Assembly: GCF_028372415.1 (NCBI RefSeq)
Contig: NC_092877.1
Span: forward strand, 247,871,010-247,935,009
Reading direction: 5' to 3'
Origin: Notamacropus eugenii
Taxonomy: Eukaryota > Chordata > Mammalia > Diprotodontia > Macropodidae
DNA: 64,000 bases
How positions within the stretch are numbered: the first letter of the stretch is position 1; the number at the start of each line of letters is the position of its first letter. The notes beneath the pieces were generated by a model. It searched no databases, was not told the origin of the DNA, and saw only the letters and a program-made list of their open reading frames with translations. A program made the position numbers and the translations under genes. This document shows, one piece after another, positions 49,219 through 60,867 of the stretch.

Positions 49219-49232
49219 CTCAAAATATTTTT

Positions 49233-49768
49233 GATAATTCATCAGGTTAGCTATACTAGAATAGGGGATTAACTAACTGATTGCCACAGTTGCTTAGTCA
49301 TAACATCAATATATTTATAGTGACATAATATATTTGACTTTATTTGCTGAGAGAAATCCTAGGTGAGAAAATTGTGTCTACCATGCAAGTAAGCACTTTT
49401 TTCTACAAATTATCATCTTAGACTTTTCCAGGGTTGTACAAGTCACTTAACTGTATTAGAGGCAGGTTTTAAAGCTACATCTTAGTAACTTTAAGATAAC
49501 ATCTCTAGTGACTATTCTAAGCTGCTTCTCCATATAACATTGATCCATTTTTTTAATTATGAAAAAATGTTTAAAATAGATGCTTCTATATGAATAATCT
49601 CCATAATGCATAGAATGAAACCATTTCAATTATCCAAGGAACAGAAGAAATTTAAACCATGTGCAAGCAGAATGCATATTTCATCCTTGTCATTCTTTCT
49701 GCTACCAGGGTTGTCGTTAAAATGGTTCCATTAAGTCTAGAGAAGAATAAGTGGAATAGATATCTAGA
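49233..49768. other. AT-rich DNA, no feature recognised
   Basis: No gene, RNA or clear repeat family seen. Confidence 0.4.
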
Positions 49769-49769
49769 T

Positions 49770-49828
<59 letters not shown>

Positions 49829-49845
49829 GATAGATAGATAGATAA
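49769..49845. repeat. (GATA)n tetranucleotide microsatellite
   Basis: About 17 GATA units with one GATGATA interruption. Same motif as 41265-41366, in the opposite orientation. Confidence 0.9.
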
Positions 49846-49879
49846 AGACAGAGATTCTACTTTGCCTTCACTCAACATC

Positions 49880-50010
49880 CTTTGACTTGTCATGCTTCTG
49901 GTCCTAACCCCCTATGCATTTCCTTCTCATTCACAAATGCAAGCTCTTTGATAGCAAAGTCAATGTACCTTTTTAACATTTTCTCTCCACAATACTTAGC
50001 ATAGGACTTA
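49880..50010 (+). mobile_element. L2 3' end
   Basis: tttccttctcattcacaaat, gcaagctctttgatagcaaa, then cacaatacttagcataggac, the terminal L2 order. Its aagctctttgatagcaaagt block is the left arm of the inverted repeat with 50118-50141. Confidence 0.5.
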
Positions 50011-50141
50011 AAATATAATTACACATGTGTATGCATATATCCATGTATATGTAAATATACACATAATCATGATAAATACATTACATTCCAAGTACACAGA
50101 GAGAGAAACATAGTTATATTGACTTTGCTATCAAAGAGCTT
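49941..50141. repeat. Perfect 24-bp inverted repeat with ~153-bp spacer
   Basis: The 24 bases at 49941-49964 (starting aagctctttgatagcaaagt) are the exact reverse complement of 50118-50141 (ending tatcaaagagctt). The spacer is AT-rich with CATG/TATA motifs. The match stops sharply on both sides. Confidence 0.85.
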
Positions 50142-50194
50142 TTCTCTCAAATACTGGAATCAAAGAGGTATTCACCAATATGCTCTTCCATTAG

Positions 50195-50510
50195 TAGGGG
50201 CAGTTAGGTGCTGCAGTGGATGGAACGAGTCAAGAGGACCTGAGTTCAAATCTCACCTCAGACATTTGACACTCACTATCTGTGTGACCTTGGGCAAGTT
50301 ACTTAACCCCAACTGTCTCATCCTGGATCATCTCCAGTCATCCTGATGAATATCTGGTCACTGGATTCAGATGGCTCTGGAGAAGAAATGAGGCTGGTGA
50401 CCTACACAGCCCTCCCTCACTCAAACAACAACAACAACAACAACAAACAAACAAGTCAAGTGCAAGTCATGTCATCATTTCTCTGATGGCATGATCTTCT
50501 TCAGCATTCA
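50195..50510 (+). mobile_element. tRNA/CORE-type marsupial SINE, long variant
   Basis: ggggcagttaggtgctgcag start, aagaggacctgagttcaaat, tgtgtgaccttgggcaagtt, then the longer 3' segment (atcatctccagtcatcctga, cactggattcagatggctct, gtgacctacacagccctccc). It contains an (AAC)n run (50426-50453) followed by the gtgcaagtcatgtcatcatt segment. Confidence 0.75.
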
Positions 50511-50854
50511 TCTTTTTCAGATGAGCACACACTTTGGTTAGTACCAGAATTAGTGATTTGATTTTGGTTCCACAAATGGAATGGTGAGGGACTTTGGTGG
50601 GGTGAGACAAATAAGCTCCCAATAATTAGATGACAAGAATGAGAAGTGTGACTGGTGTCGGCTGTATAGAAGGGGTCATGTGATGTGCCCACAAATCAGT
50701 AACATGGGTTCTTAGGAAAGGAGTTACAGATATAAGAAATTTAATTTTAAGGTACCAATGTCTCTTGAAACCACTTGTGTTCTGGAGGGTTGTACTAAGG
50801 CAGATGGCAAGGGGATGACTTAGATGAAATATAATAAAATGAATTTATTGTCCA

Positions 50855-51092
50855 ATGAGTTCAGTTATTTTTCAGTTGTATCCAATTCTTCCTGACTTCA
50901 TTTGCGGTTTACTTAGAAAACATACTGGAGTGATTTGTTATTTCCATCTTCAACTCAATTTACAGATGAGGGAACTGAGACAAACATAGTTAAGTGACCT
51001 GCTCACAGACACATACCTAGTAAGTATCTGAGGCCAGATTTGAACTCAAGGAAGCGAGTTTTCCTGACTCTTGGTCACCTAGCTGCCGCCAT
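50855..51092 (-). mobile_element. Marsupial SINE with RTE-like 3' tail (MAR1-type)
   Basis: Antisense order: tcagttgtatccaattcttc, ctgacttcatttgcggttta, tactggagtgatttgttatt, atttacagatgagggaactg, gtatctgaggccagatttga, and the 5' end seen as gtcacctagctgccgcc. Nearly full length. Confidence 0.75.
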
Positions 51093-51864
51093 CTGAGCTA
51101 ATACTCGTGTAATATTTAAAAACTGTCTTTAAAAAAAATCTGTGCAATTACTTAAAAAATGCTAAATATAAGGGGATAATACCATCCAAGTCAATTATCA
51201 GAGCATGATTTCCATCTAAACTTCATCAAATTAGATGAGAGCAAGAAAACTAGGGTAATAATGATAATGACAGCAAGTTTCATTCTACGTGACGCAAAGG
51301 TGCTATTATTTTCCAGTGTCTCTCACAGAAATCATTAAATAGATAAACCCAACAAGTGGAGGAGAATCTTTGTCTTGTCATTAATATTGTATTTAAAAGA
51401 TATCGGGATGTTTTTAATTATTCCATCCACATGGAAGCAACTAAAGATATGCAGCTATTGACAAATTTCTCATAAATTTATATCTGTATAATAAAGTATA
51501 ATTCACATGACACCTGTCTTTACATATTAACAAAATAAACTCTTAACTGATTACAGTTTTGAAGTTAAATAATTCTTCATGAAATAAATGTCTATTCTAT
51601 ACTACTTTCAATATACTGTTCTCAAATAATCTTTATGTTAATACCCTTGATTTCATTGGTAATAGTAACCCTTCCAACAACACATTGTGTGTTTACTTGA
51701 ATACAATTATGTTTTCCTAAAAATATTTCGTACGTATTTACAAATGAAATAAATAAGTTAGTAAGTTTTAGTGAGGAAGATAGGTGTTAACTTGCTGCGT
51801 ACTGCTGAACAACAACTATTCCTATGTGGGTGAGAAAAAATCAAAAATAACAACAGAAAGGGAA
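51093..51864. other. AT-rich DNA, no feature recognised
   Basis: No gene, RNA or clear repeat family seen. Confidence 0.4.
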
Positions 51865-52140
51865 AAACTGAGGCAGCCAGGTTGCACAGTAGATGCAATC
51901 CTGTACTTGGTGAGAGGAAGGCTTGGATTTGATTCAGGCATCAGTACGTTACTATGTGACCTTGAAAGCGCCACTTAATCTCTAATAGCTTTAGAGATTA
52001 TGTCTCTATCATGAGATATATCATGATAGCATAATTTTACCTCACAAGATTGCTGTTATGGCTAAATGAAATAAGGTAAACCATGGCCCAAAAGCTAAAG
52101 TGTTGTATATTATCTATTATTAATATATGACATCTATTAT
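51865..52140 (+). mobile_element. THER1/MIR-type SINE
   Basis: ggcagccaggttgcacagta, gaaggcttggatttgattca, ttactatgtgaccttgaaag, then tacctcacaagattgctgtt and gctaaatgaaataaggtaaa. The interior carries two small imperfect palindromes near 51982-52030. Confidence 0.65.
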
Positions 52141-52559
52141 TAATATAAAAGTTACTGACAGAATACTCAGTACTCATTTGCCCCATCTTCCCTATGGAGT
52201 CTTTCTGTACACTTTGCAAGATGTGATGATTTTCACTCAACTTATCAATTTGAAGGGCACTTCATTATAACCAAGATAACTGATTTCATTTTTGCTTCCT
52301 CATCATTTCTGCATATCATAGTTATTATCTTCATTAGGAGAATAAATTAAATTCTTACACTGTAACTTTGATTTTTAAGTTTATAAGAAATATCTACAAA
52401 AATCCATTCATACTTCAAGGATTAATAGTATTTTAGGAACTTAAGAAAAATAATCTGATCTAGTCCCTTTCTTTCAATAAACTTAATGGTTCTAATATAA
52501 GACATGGTATCATTTATTCTGTTGCTGAAAAGGTAAAAGAGTATCCTGGGAAAAATGAC

Positions 52560-52650
52560 TGAGAGTCAAATGAGATAACATATAAAGTCATAAGGCATTA
52601 GAAAATGTTAAATATAAGTATATAAGGACCGAATAATTATTTATGTCTTC
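52560..52650 (+). mobile_element. MIR/THER1 3' tail
   Basis: caaatgagataacatataaa, gtcataaggcattagaaaat, gttaaatataagtatataag. Short piece. Confidence 0.4.
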
Positions 52651-54489
52651 AGATGACATAATTTTTGCCTCATACTGGACCTTAAATCCATTTCATTGGC
52701 TCATACCTCTTCTTCCAATTTATGGATCTTCTCCACAGCATCCCTGGAATTCTCTTCCCACGGATTTGGTCATGAACTTCAGTCAGTTCTGATGGTACAT
52801 ATGTTATGAAAAACTGTAAAAGTTATGACTTTTGGTTGGTTTGTTATTTTTCTTAAATAAGGGAATGTTTCTAAATCAAATGACAGCTAATGTAAGAAGA
52901 GTTACTCAACTACGTTTAAATAAAGAGGCTAAAGCCTCATCCTTTCTCTGATCTTCTCATCAAGTGTGCTATTTGAGATTTGACAAGTCTGATTCAAACT
53001 TTCTGTGTAATGGTAGCAGAAGGAAATGATCTCCCTTCTCCTTAGCTAGGGATAAGATCAGTTAAGGTAGTGAGAACACAAGTTTACTTAATCAAGCCTA
53101 ACAATGGATCTCAAATTCCTGTATCAGTCTGTTACACTGGATTCAGGTATTTTCCTCCAGAGCACAGATCAATGAACAGCAATTTTGAGGGGGTGGATAT
53201 CTATTTTTTGGTTTGAAAATTGTGAGTATAAGGGATCTTGAGGTTTTGCATGCTTATTGTCATCAGAGTTATTTCCTACATCTAAGAGTAGATAACCACC
53301 AGTTATGAATAGTGCTTGAGTGTACATTGTTTGGTTAATAGATACAAGCTTTGAATTGAGGATTAGACAATACAGATTGAGATAAAAAAATAAATCTGTT
53401 TAGCAGTTTCATAAAAATAGTATTAGTCTTTCCCAGCTCCTTTTAAAATATGCTAAGACTGGTAGTTTAATGAGTCGTTATTTGTCAATGTAGGTTTTTA
53501 GTATTTCTGTGTTAAGTGCATTTTATTATGAAGGAAATAAATACTTGTCATACATATTATCTACTTTGTGCAGTGAACAACTTTTTACTAGAGGAGATTC
53601 GACATTTTGGGGAGATTGCATATATGAACCACAGTTCTATCTTACTTAAATGATTTTCTCTAGGGACTAAAAGTGTTTGAATAATTAACCAAAGAGAAAT
53701 GAGGAAAAGCCTGTATTCATTTAATGTGTGAGTGGGAGAGAGGTGGTTTGGTGGGACAAGAGATTTTATGGGTCACAGTGATTCAAAAAGAGAAAAAGAC
53801 TGTCATTGATTTTCAAGTACCCCAAAGAAAATAAAACAAAATTCAGAAGACCACCTATATTAGGAAAGTGTAACATTTAACATACCATTTAAAACATTTT
53901 TGCTATCTTATGTTTTAGCATCAATTACATAGTACATTTTATAGTTTCCCCTTTAATATATACGTAAAATAATGAAAAATATAATAGAAGTTTTAAATTT
54001 CATATACAATCATCTTTTCTTTTATAATGAAATATCTGCATTATTTTTTTAAAGTTCACAATAAAACCAAAAAATTCCCTAAACACTACTATAAAATCCT
54101 CTTTTGGGGGACTGAAATTGATACACAACAAGAAAGCCATGGAAGAAGGGCATCTTCCAGTTGTGGATAACAATTAGATGTGATGTTATCAAATTGTAGA
54201 TGATATTAGGAAGTTTGATAACTACAAAATATTAGTGAATTTTTCATTTATTTTTCTTCTGACCCTAGTGTATGCAGTACCACATCACCTACCTTTTCTG
54301 ACTGAATGTCAAAAGAGAAAGGGAATATATAATACTGAATTGAATTATTAAAGACCTGAAGCTAAATTCAGACACTAGCGTAACCACTGGTGCATTACCT
54401 GTGGGAAAGAGAGATATGAATAGGCCAATGCCTAAGTATACAGATAAAACTTTATACTGTCTATATTTAATATGACCTCAATATTCTTA
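52651..54489. other. AT-rich DNA, no feature recognised
   Basis: Nothing recognisable on either strand; open frames are short. Confidence 0.4.
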
Positions 54490-55075
54490 AATCAGCCAAT
54501 AAACATATATTGAGCACGTACTAAATGTCAAACATTGTGTTAATCTCCAGGGATGCAAAGAAATGAAAATAATAGTCTTTGTTCTCAATCTGCTAACAGA
54601 GTAGTGGAGGAGATGTGAAAACATGTATACAAATGAGATATGAACATGATGAATTAGAAAAAAAGTCATCAGAAAGCAGGCATTAACATTAAGAAGAACT
54701 GAAAAAATGTTTCTGGCAGAAGGTGGGATTTCAAATGACACTTGAAAGAAGCCAGGGAAGGCAAGAGGTAAAGATAAGGAGATAAAATAATGCAGGTTAT
54801 GGGAGTAAGTCAATGAAAATGTTCAGAGTTTGAAGATGGAGTGCTTTGTGCAAGAAAAAGTCAAGAAATTATATGGAATTTCATCAACATGGTTTAGTAT
54901 AACGGTAATGCAAATCAAAACCTATCCATTCATTCACTCATTGATGTATTTATTCAATTAACATTTATTGAGTGCTGACTACGATTCAGGTACTGTGCTA
55001 AGAACTGAGAATATAAAGATAAGGAAGAAGCAGTCCCTGACCTTAAGGAATTTGCAATTTAATGACACAGGCAAT
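54490..55075 (-). mobile_element. Two L2 3' ends, antisense
   Basis: First (54490-54870): aaacatatattgagcacgta, ctccagggatgcaaagaaat, then ~250 bases further into L2 including aaggtgggatttcaaatgac. Second (54925-55075): aacatttattgagtgctgac, aggtactgtgctaagaactg, gcagtccctgaccttaagga. Both lie in the same orientation. Confidence 0.65.
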
Positions 55076-55512
55076 GACCTTTATGTTTTCTTCTGTCCAG
55101 AAAATAAAATAATCACATGTGGACAGATATCACATGATGAATCTCTTTTGACTTCGCTATCTTGGTCCTCTGATCTATTCACAATTTTTTGCTGGGTGTA
55201 TATAAAGTGTTTCCAGTAGTATATTATCATGACTTGCAAAAATAAGTATACTATGCTTATTTTCGGTATGTTACTATAAGTTTTATGACTTCTGAAATAA
55301 AGTCAAACATGCAAAGAATGACAAGAAAGATATTGCTTGAAATTTACAAGAAAATGCAACAATGATACTGTCATAGGAAGGCATGAAATTTCAGATGTCT
55401 GAATGTTCGAAGTCTGCAGTTTTGTTGCAATTTTCTCCTTTCCTAACAGGCTTTGTCATAGCTCTGGTTACTATTAAAAGATTTTTGTAAATAGAGTTTT
55501 TAAAGATCATTG

Positions 55513-55513
55513 T

Positions 55514-55551
<38 letters not shown>

Positions 55552-55558
55552 ACGCACA
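55513..55558. repeat. (CA)n microsatellite
   Basis: About 14 CA units followed by CGCACA variants. Confidence 0.9.
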
Positions 55559-55559
55559 T

Positions 55560-57089
55560 GAAATATATCATTTCTATATTACAAGGTTTTTAAAAAAAAT
55601 TTCTCAAGCTCTTTGATTATCTTAGGAATTAAAGATGATAATAACAGGAAATATCTCCTTATCCAAACTTCATTTCTAATATTTATGTGCAATATTTTGG
55701 GTTAAATATCTGTACAATTGGACATCTAAAAATATACTTAGAATCACTATTTGTCTGTTTTTTCCTTTGTGGTTACCAATTAACCAATGACCTTATTTTG
55801 AAGAACTATTCAGTAGCAAAATTAGAATTCAATTGTTTCTTGAGTCTACTAAAAGACAAAAAAAAAGAAACAATGTCATATTTGGTAGGATGAGTAACCT
55901 ATATACAATTGGCTCTCTCCTTTCTGTGCCTAAAATCCAACTTCTAATATATTTGAAAGGAATTTTTGTCAAACTTATTTCAGAAAATTCAAGTCATTTC
56001 ATTCCCATGTACATGTGTTTCATTGCTTCATTTTTCCAAGCATATGCTTCTAAAAGGCTTACTCCTATATTTTCAAAATAATAGCTCACATTATTCAATA
56101 GCAGTTTTGTTAAGGGAATGTGAAGGCAAATGAATGAAGATGAAAATAAGTTTTATTCATAAAGAAGGTTTAACCCCAAAGAAATGAAAATGTAGTAATA
56201 TATCTCAGATCATTGGAAATTGTCAAAAGAAAATATGAGCTACTCTTTCCTGGTACATGATTAGTTAATTCAGTAATGAATGCCTTACTAGAGAAAATCA
56301 ATCTGAAAATGAGCAAAAATGTGGCAAACTCTAGTAAGACAAACAAGATGCTAGACTTCATATGAAAGGTCAACATTCTAATGAAAACTGATCTACTAGT
56401 TGATTTTCTTGAAACCGATATCTTAAAGACTAACCTAAAGAAGTAGATTATACTTCTTTTGATTGACCTTCCACCAAAACCTTCTGTGTGAGTTAGTAAC
56501 AAGAAAATAGCATAAAAAACATTCCTGGTCCCTCAATTCTCTTTTAAGTTACATTTTTAAAATGATGTCAATAAGAAGTCTACAACAGTGGCACTTTTCA
56601 TTGATTTTAGTACCATGGTACTACACTACACTGACTCTACAACCCTCAGTACATTTATTATTGCTTTTTCATATAACCCTCCTCCTTTCAGGGCCAATAA
56701 TTTTTAAGCCATTAAAAAAATATATAGGTCTTGACACTTCTTAACTTGCTCTCATATCACTCAGTAAATTGCAATTGTTAGTTGATAATTTTCTAAATAG
56801 TTAATTCTCCCTCCATGATATATTGTGTTCCCTTCAGTGTTTTAAAAGAAGGAAGAATAATAATAAACTATAAAAACCCACTAGATTTACCCTCAGAGGT
56901 CATGGACTTTGAGTCCTTCCTTGGATACTTAATACATATAAAATCCACCTCATGGTCGGTAACCCAGTTTCTTCATCTCTAAATCGGTAGTACACTCCCC
57001 TCCTCCTTCTTTAAATAGGGACTAAGTGATAGTAGGGGAAGGACTATATGGGTAACTCAATATTAAATGTAACAATAGTTCTAGAGGCA
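55560..57089. other. AT-rich DNA, no feature recognised
   Basis: Contains 68-, 82- and 110-codon frames on both strands without recognisable domains; I treat them as chance. 56890-57010 has weak MIR-like words (cccagtttcttcatctctaa). Confidence 0.35.
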
Positions 57090-57240
57090 GTGTAGTGTAG
57101 TGCTATGGTATCAAACTCTGTTTTAAAAAGAGGCTAGTATAGGGATCCCTGTGAGTCACTTATTGACTTAGTTTTAAAATTTGATATTCCTTATGCTTTA
57201 TTGTATTTTTATTTATTTCATTAATTATTTACCGTTTGCA
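57090..57240. repeat. Unclassified dispersed repeat
   Basis: The order ggtatcaaactctg, gggatccctgtgagtcactt, attgacttagttttaaaatt, ttgtatttttatttatttca is one I associate with a common marsupial interspersed repeat, but I cannot name the family. Confidence 0.3.
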
Positions 57241-58034
57241 TCTTTCTTCAGGTCTGTGCTATACTTGAGAGAACTGAGAAATGCATAAAAGCAATAGGTC
57301 TTGTATGAGACACCTGTAGTGTAGCGAATAACTGAAATCTGGTAAAAAATAAAAACAGAAAAGTTTGGTATTGAAACTGGGTGGAAACTGGTGCTCTCTA
57401 CTATTTTTTCAAAGCTATAAATAGAATGTGGGGTCACAATGTAGCCATGATATATTTTGGAGAGTGTAATGATTAAGGTCTAGCAGAAATGATGTATGAT
57501 TAACACAATTCTGACTGTAAAAGTTCCATCATGAGAAAAGAAAAAGAGTGCATACTGGGCAAAATGAGACTCTTCAGAGAAAGGGCAGGTTGAAATGGGC
57601 AATTTAGGAAGTGAATGTCAACAAAACTGATAGTGCCTAAAAACAAGAAATGCACGTCTGGTGAACAGTTTAAATATAAACGATTAAAATTGAGTACCTA
57701 TCATTAAATTAAAATTAAGTCCCTTTATAAACCTTTTATAAAAATGTGCATAATGTTAGGCACTGAAGGCACTCTTCTAAGGACTGAGAGGGTTCTTTTG
57801 GGAGGATATAGTACTTTTTAACAAATACCAGCAAAATATATGTTTGATTGATTTGATCTTATGACTGATCAAAAGAACTGTAAACTGAAGATGGAGGATT
57901 AGAAAGAAAATTGCATGCGTATATCAAGTCCGTTTTGATAAAAGGTAGTCATTAGAGCAGGAGAATAATATCAATAGAGAAGGTTATTAATGCACAGAAA
58001 ATGATTTCAGAAGGATGTCATTAATAAATTTTTG

Positions 58035-58150
58035 GGAAAAAAAAAACTTAGTCCTACATTTCTCTATGCAAATGCACAAAGTATATATATTATTCAAAAT
58101 AATTTAGAGGACCTAAAAGAAATAGGCAAATTCCATGACAAAAAGGTTAC
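58035..58150 (+). mobile_element. CR1/L3-type ORF2 endonuclease fragment
   Basis: The translation includes LYANAQSIYIIQNNLEDLKE, resembling the start of the apurinic-like endonuclease of CR1/L3 LINEs (a YTNARS...KL.EL pattern). The fragment is cut off by the L1 5' end at about 58157, so the L1 probably inserted into it. Confidence 0.4.
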
Positions 58151-58163
58151 TAACAGGGCAGAG

Positions 58164-58177
58164 CCAAGATGGCGGAG
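58164..58177 (+). promoter_or_regulatory. YY1-like site at the L1 5' end
   Basis: ccaagatggcgg lies about 8 bases into the element. In human L1 a YY1 site at the same place sets the transcription start. The match is to that motif; binding here is inference. Confidence 0.6.
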
Positions 58178-59125
58178 TGAGAGCAATGACTCACCTAAGT
58201 TCTTGGATAAACTATTTCAGGTACCTCTGAAAGGAGAATCTGATCAAAGTTTGGAGGTGTGGAATCCAGTGGGAGACAGACTGTGGTGGATTTGGAGCCC
58301 AGGACAGACTGGAAGGTCCACAAGAAAGATCTGTTCTGTAGGGGTGAGCCACCAGCACACAACGCAGCATGTCCAGACCAGTAGAGTGGAAGGGGCCCGG
58401 GAAACCTGAGAGTGGCTGGCAGAACTGGCACAGCAGCACCCAAGGGCAGGAGACAAGCTTAGCTGAGCCAGTGAGAGCTGCTGAGCCCCAGATATCAGCA
58501 CAGCAGCTCCTGAGACTTTCAGCCCAAAGATAAAACATTGGTAAGACACCTACTTGAATTTCCAGGAGCTAGGAGGGCAAAGTGATCACTTACTGCTCTC
58601 TCCTCCACGCTTGATGACCATGAAAGAACCATAAAATATTTCCCCAGAAAAATCCTGGATCAGCAGGAACAGCAGAAGGAGCCAATAGTCTCATAACACC
58701 TGAGGCCAGGGAAAATAGCTAAGGGGGATTTCTCCTACTGTGGCAGAGGCAAACAAGAAGGACAGAGGACAAAAGGCAGAGAAAACTTGCACTAGGACCC
58801 AGAAAGCCTAAGTGCCAACAGAGGAGCCCCAGGAGGAATGGGAACACGCATTAGCATCTAGGCGTGACTCAGCACTTCAGGGGAAATGGGAAGACAATAG
58901 GGAAGCGAGGATCACCAGCCCCTGAGCTTGCCTTTGCTTCAGTTCAGCTGAGAAGATCTCCTGTGACCAGATCACTCCTCCCCCACACTTAACAAGATAA
59001 CCCCAGGGTTGATCAGGGAAACACAAAACAAAAACCTGCTTTTACCTTTGTTACACATCAGCTCAGCACAAAGTTCTGTAGCTTCTGACTGAAAGAACCA
59101 GAAGCCACAATACTCAATCAACATC

Positions 59126-60285
59126 ATGAACAAGAAAAAGCAGAAGGAGGAAAAAGCCAGAGAATCTTTCTATGGATAAGGACCAAAACACTAACACCAA
59201 AGAGGTCAGGGCTGAGACTTCAGAAGGGACTATGAACTGCTCCCAAGCACAAGCAGCTTTCCTGGAACACCTGAAGAAGGATATAGAAGATAAATTGGCC
59301 TATGATTTTAAAAGTATGAAAAAAAAATTCACTGATGAGAACATCTCTTTGAAAAGGAAAATTGAACAAATGGAAAAGGAAGTTCAAAAATTAACTGGAG
59401 AAAATAACTTCCAAATAGGAACAGTTGTTCAAATGGAAAAGGAAACCCAAAACCTAATTGGGAAAATTGGTCCAATGGAAAAGGACGCACAAAACCTAAC
59501 TGGGAAAATCGGTCAAATGGAAAAAGAAGTACAAAAATTAACTGGAAAAAATAGCTCCTTAAAAGGAAAAATTGGACAGATGGAAAAGGAGATGCAAAAG
59601 TTAACTGAAGAAAATAATTTGATGAAGATTAGAATTTGGCAAATAAAAACTAATGACTCAATGAGACAGCAAGAAGCAGTCAAAAAAAAATCTAAAGAAT
59701 GAAAAGATAGAAGAAAATGTAAAATGTTTAACTAGAAAAACAAATGACCTGGAAAAATAGATCCAGGAGAGAAAATTTAAGAATTATTGGCCTGTCAGAA
59801 ACCACTGATGGAGAAAAAAGTCTGGACAATATCTTCCAGGAAATCATCAAGGAAAACTGCCCAGAGGTGCTAGATTCAGAGGGAAAAATAATCATTGAAA
59901 GAATCCACCGTTCCCCTCCTGAAAGGGATCTCAAACTCAAAACCCAAAGCAATATCGTTGCCAAAGTCCAGAACTATCAAGTGAAGGAGAAAATACTACA
60001 GTAAGCCAGAAAGTAACAATTCAAATATTTAGGAGTTGCAGTTAGGATCACACAGGACGTTGCAGCTTCTACATTAAAAGATCAAAAGAATTGGAATCCA
60101 ATATTCCATAAGGCAAAGGAGTTGGGAGTACAACCAAGGATCAACCACCCAACAAAGTTCAGCTTAACATTTCGGGCAAGGAGATGGTCATTCAACGAAG
60201 TAAGGGATTTGCAGAGCTTCCTGATCAGAAAGCCAGAACTCAATAGATAATTTGATCTTCAAATGAAGGTCTCAAGAGAATCATA
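59126..60285 (+). pseudogene. L1 ORF1, broken, with expanded coiled coil
   Basis: ORF1 encodes the L1 RNA-binding trimer. The ATG at 59126 begins a frame (MNKKKQKEEKARES) that stops at 59177; the body continues in another frame from 59172 to a TGA at 59700-59702. That body is a coiled coil with five near-identical units around QMEKEVQKLTG whose ATG codons are spaced 63, 42, 42 and 63 bases apart, all multiples of 21 (one heptad). After the A run near 59682-59690 the frame shifts. The frame from 59744 carries the RRM (NLRIIGLSE; SNIVAKVQNYQ) to a stop at 60002-60004. The C-terminal domain continues, with more breaks, to about 60285 (WSFNEVRDLQ). Confidence 0.88.
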
Positions 60286-60867
60286 AAAAGGTAAACAGAG
60301 GAGAAAAAACAAAAACAAAAACTTGTTACTCAATTAGGGCAAACTGTTTACCTCCCTATAAGGGAAAATGATACCTGTTAATTTTGAGAATTGTGCCGCT
60401 ATTATGATAAAAAGGGATGTACTTAGAGGGAACAGGTATAAAGTAAATGATGTCATGTTAAAAATATGATTTAAGTATGAGAAGGGATTGTAATAGGAGG
60501 TGTGAAAAGGAGGAAGCAGAAAATGTCAAATTACATTACAGGAAGAAGTACAAAATTATAGTAGAAGGAAAGAGGGGAGGGAGATGAGCATTGTTTGAAA
60601 GGCACTCTCATCTGATTTGTTTAAAGGAGGGCACAATAAACTTAAGTAGATAATCCTAACTAGCTCTATAGGCAGTAGGAGGGGAAGGGGGAAGAAAGGG
60701 GAGGGAGACTAAAAGGGAGGGAAGAAGCAGTAAGAGTAAAGGAGAGTAAAAGGGAGGGGAGCTAAAAGAAGGAGGGGAAGGCTGCAGGAGGAGGTGGTGA
60801 AAAGTGAATACTATTGAGGAGGGGAAGGGAGATGGGAGAGCTGAAAGCACATATGGTGGGAAAGAGG
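60286..60867 (+). other. L1 inter-ORF spacer, purine-rich
   Basis: Spacer between ORF1 and ORF2. 60560-60860 is strongly purine-rich on + (ggagg, gaaag and agggag units). No coding potential; the Ser/Pro-rich frames on - come from this skew. Confidence 0.75.

Larger units (their letters stand above)
46249..49232 (-). mobile_element. HAL1-like (half-L1) retrotransposon, near full length
   Basis: On -, the 5' end at 49217 reads ggggcggagccaggatggcg. A GC- and CpG-rich 5' UTR (49217-48380) is followed by an ORF1 remnant (48376-47290), about 1 kb of 3' UTR with a (CA)n tract, and a poly-A end (T run near 46258-46268). No ORF2 lies between ORF1 and the tail. The shared flank cctcaaaatattttt occurs at 46249-46263 and 49218-49232, giving a target-site duplication of about 12-15 bp (T-run overlap blurs the ends). 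Half-L1 elements of this layout are known in mammals; they depend on L1 ORF2 supplied in trans. The duplication, retained CpGs and few frame breaks suggest a fairly recent insertion. Confidence 0.85.

Noticed and set aside
48452..49234. 260-codon open frame on + plus overlapping 87-171 codon frames on both strands
   Set aside because: They lie in the GC-rich 5' UTR of the antisense HAL1-like element; stops are rare there because of base composition, and several frames on both strands are open together.
54487..54813. 108-codon frame on -
   Set aside because: It lies inside an L2 3' remnant and shows no L2 protein motif; the L2 3' region is non-coding.
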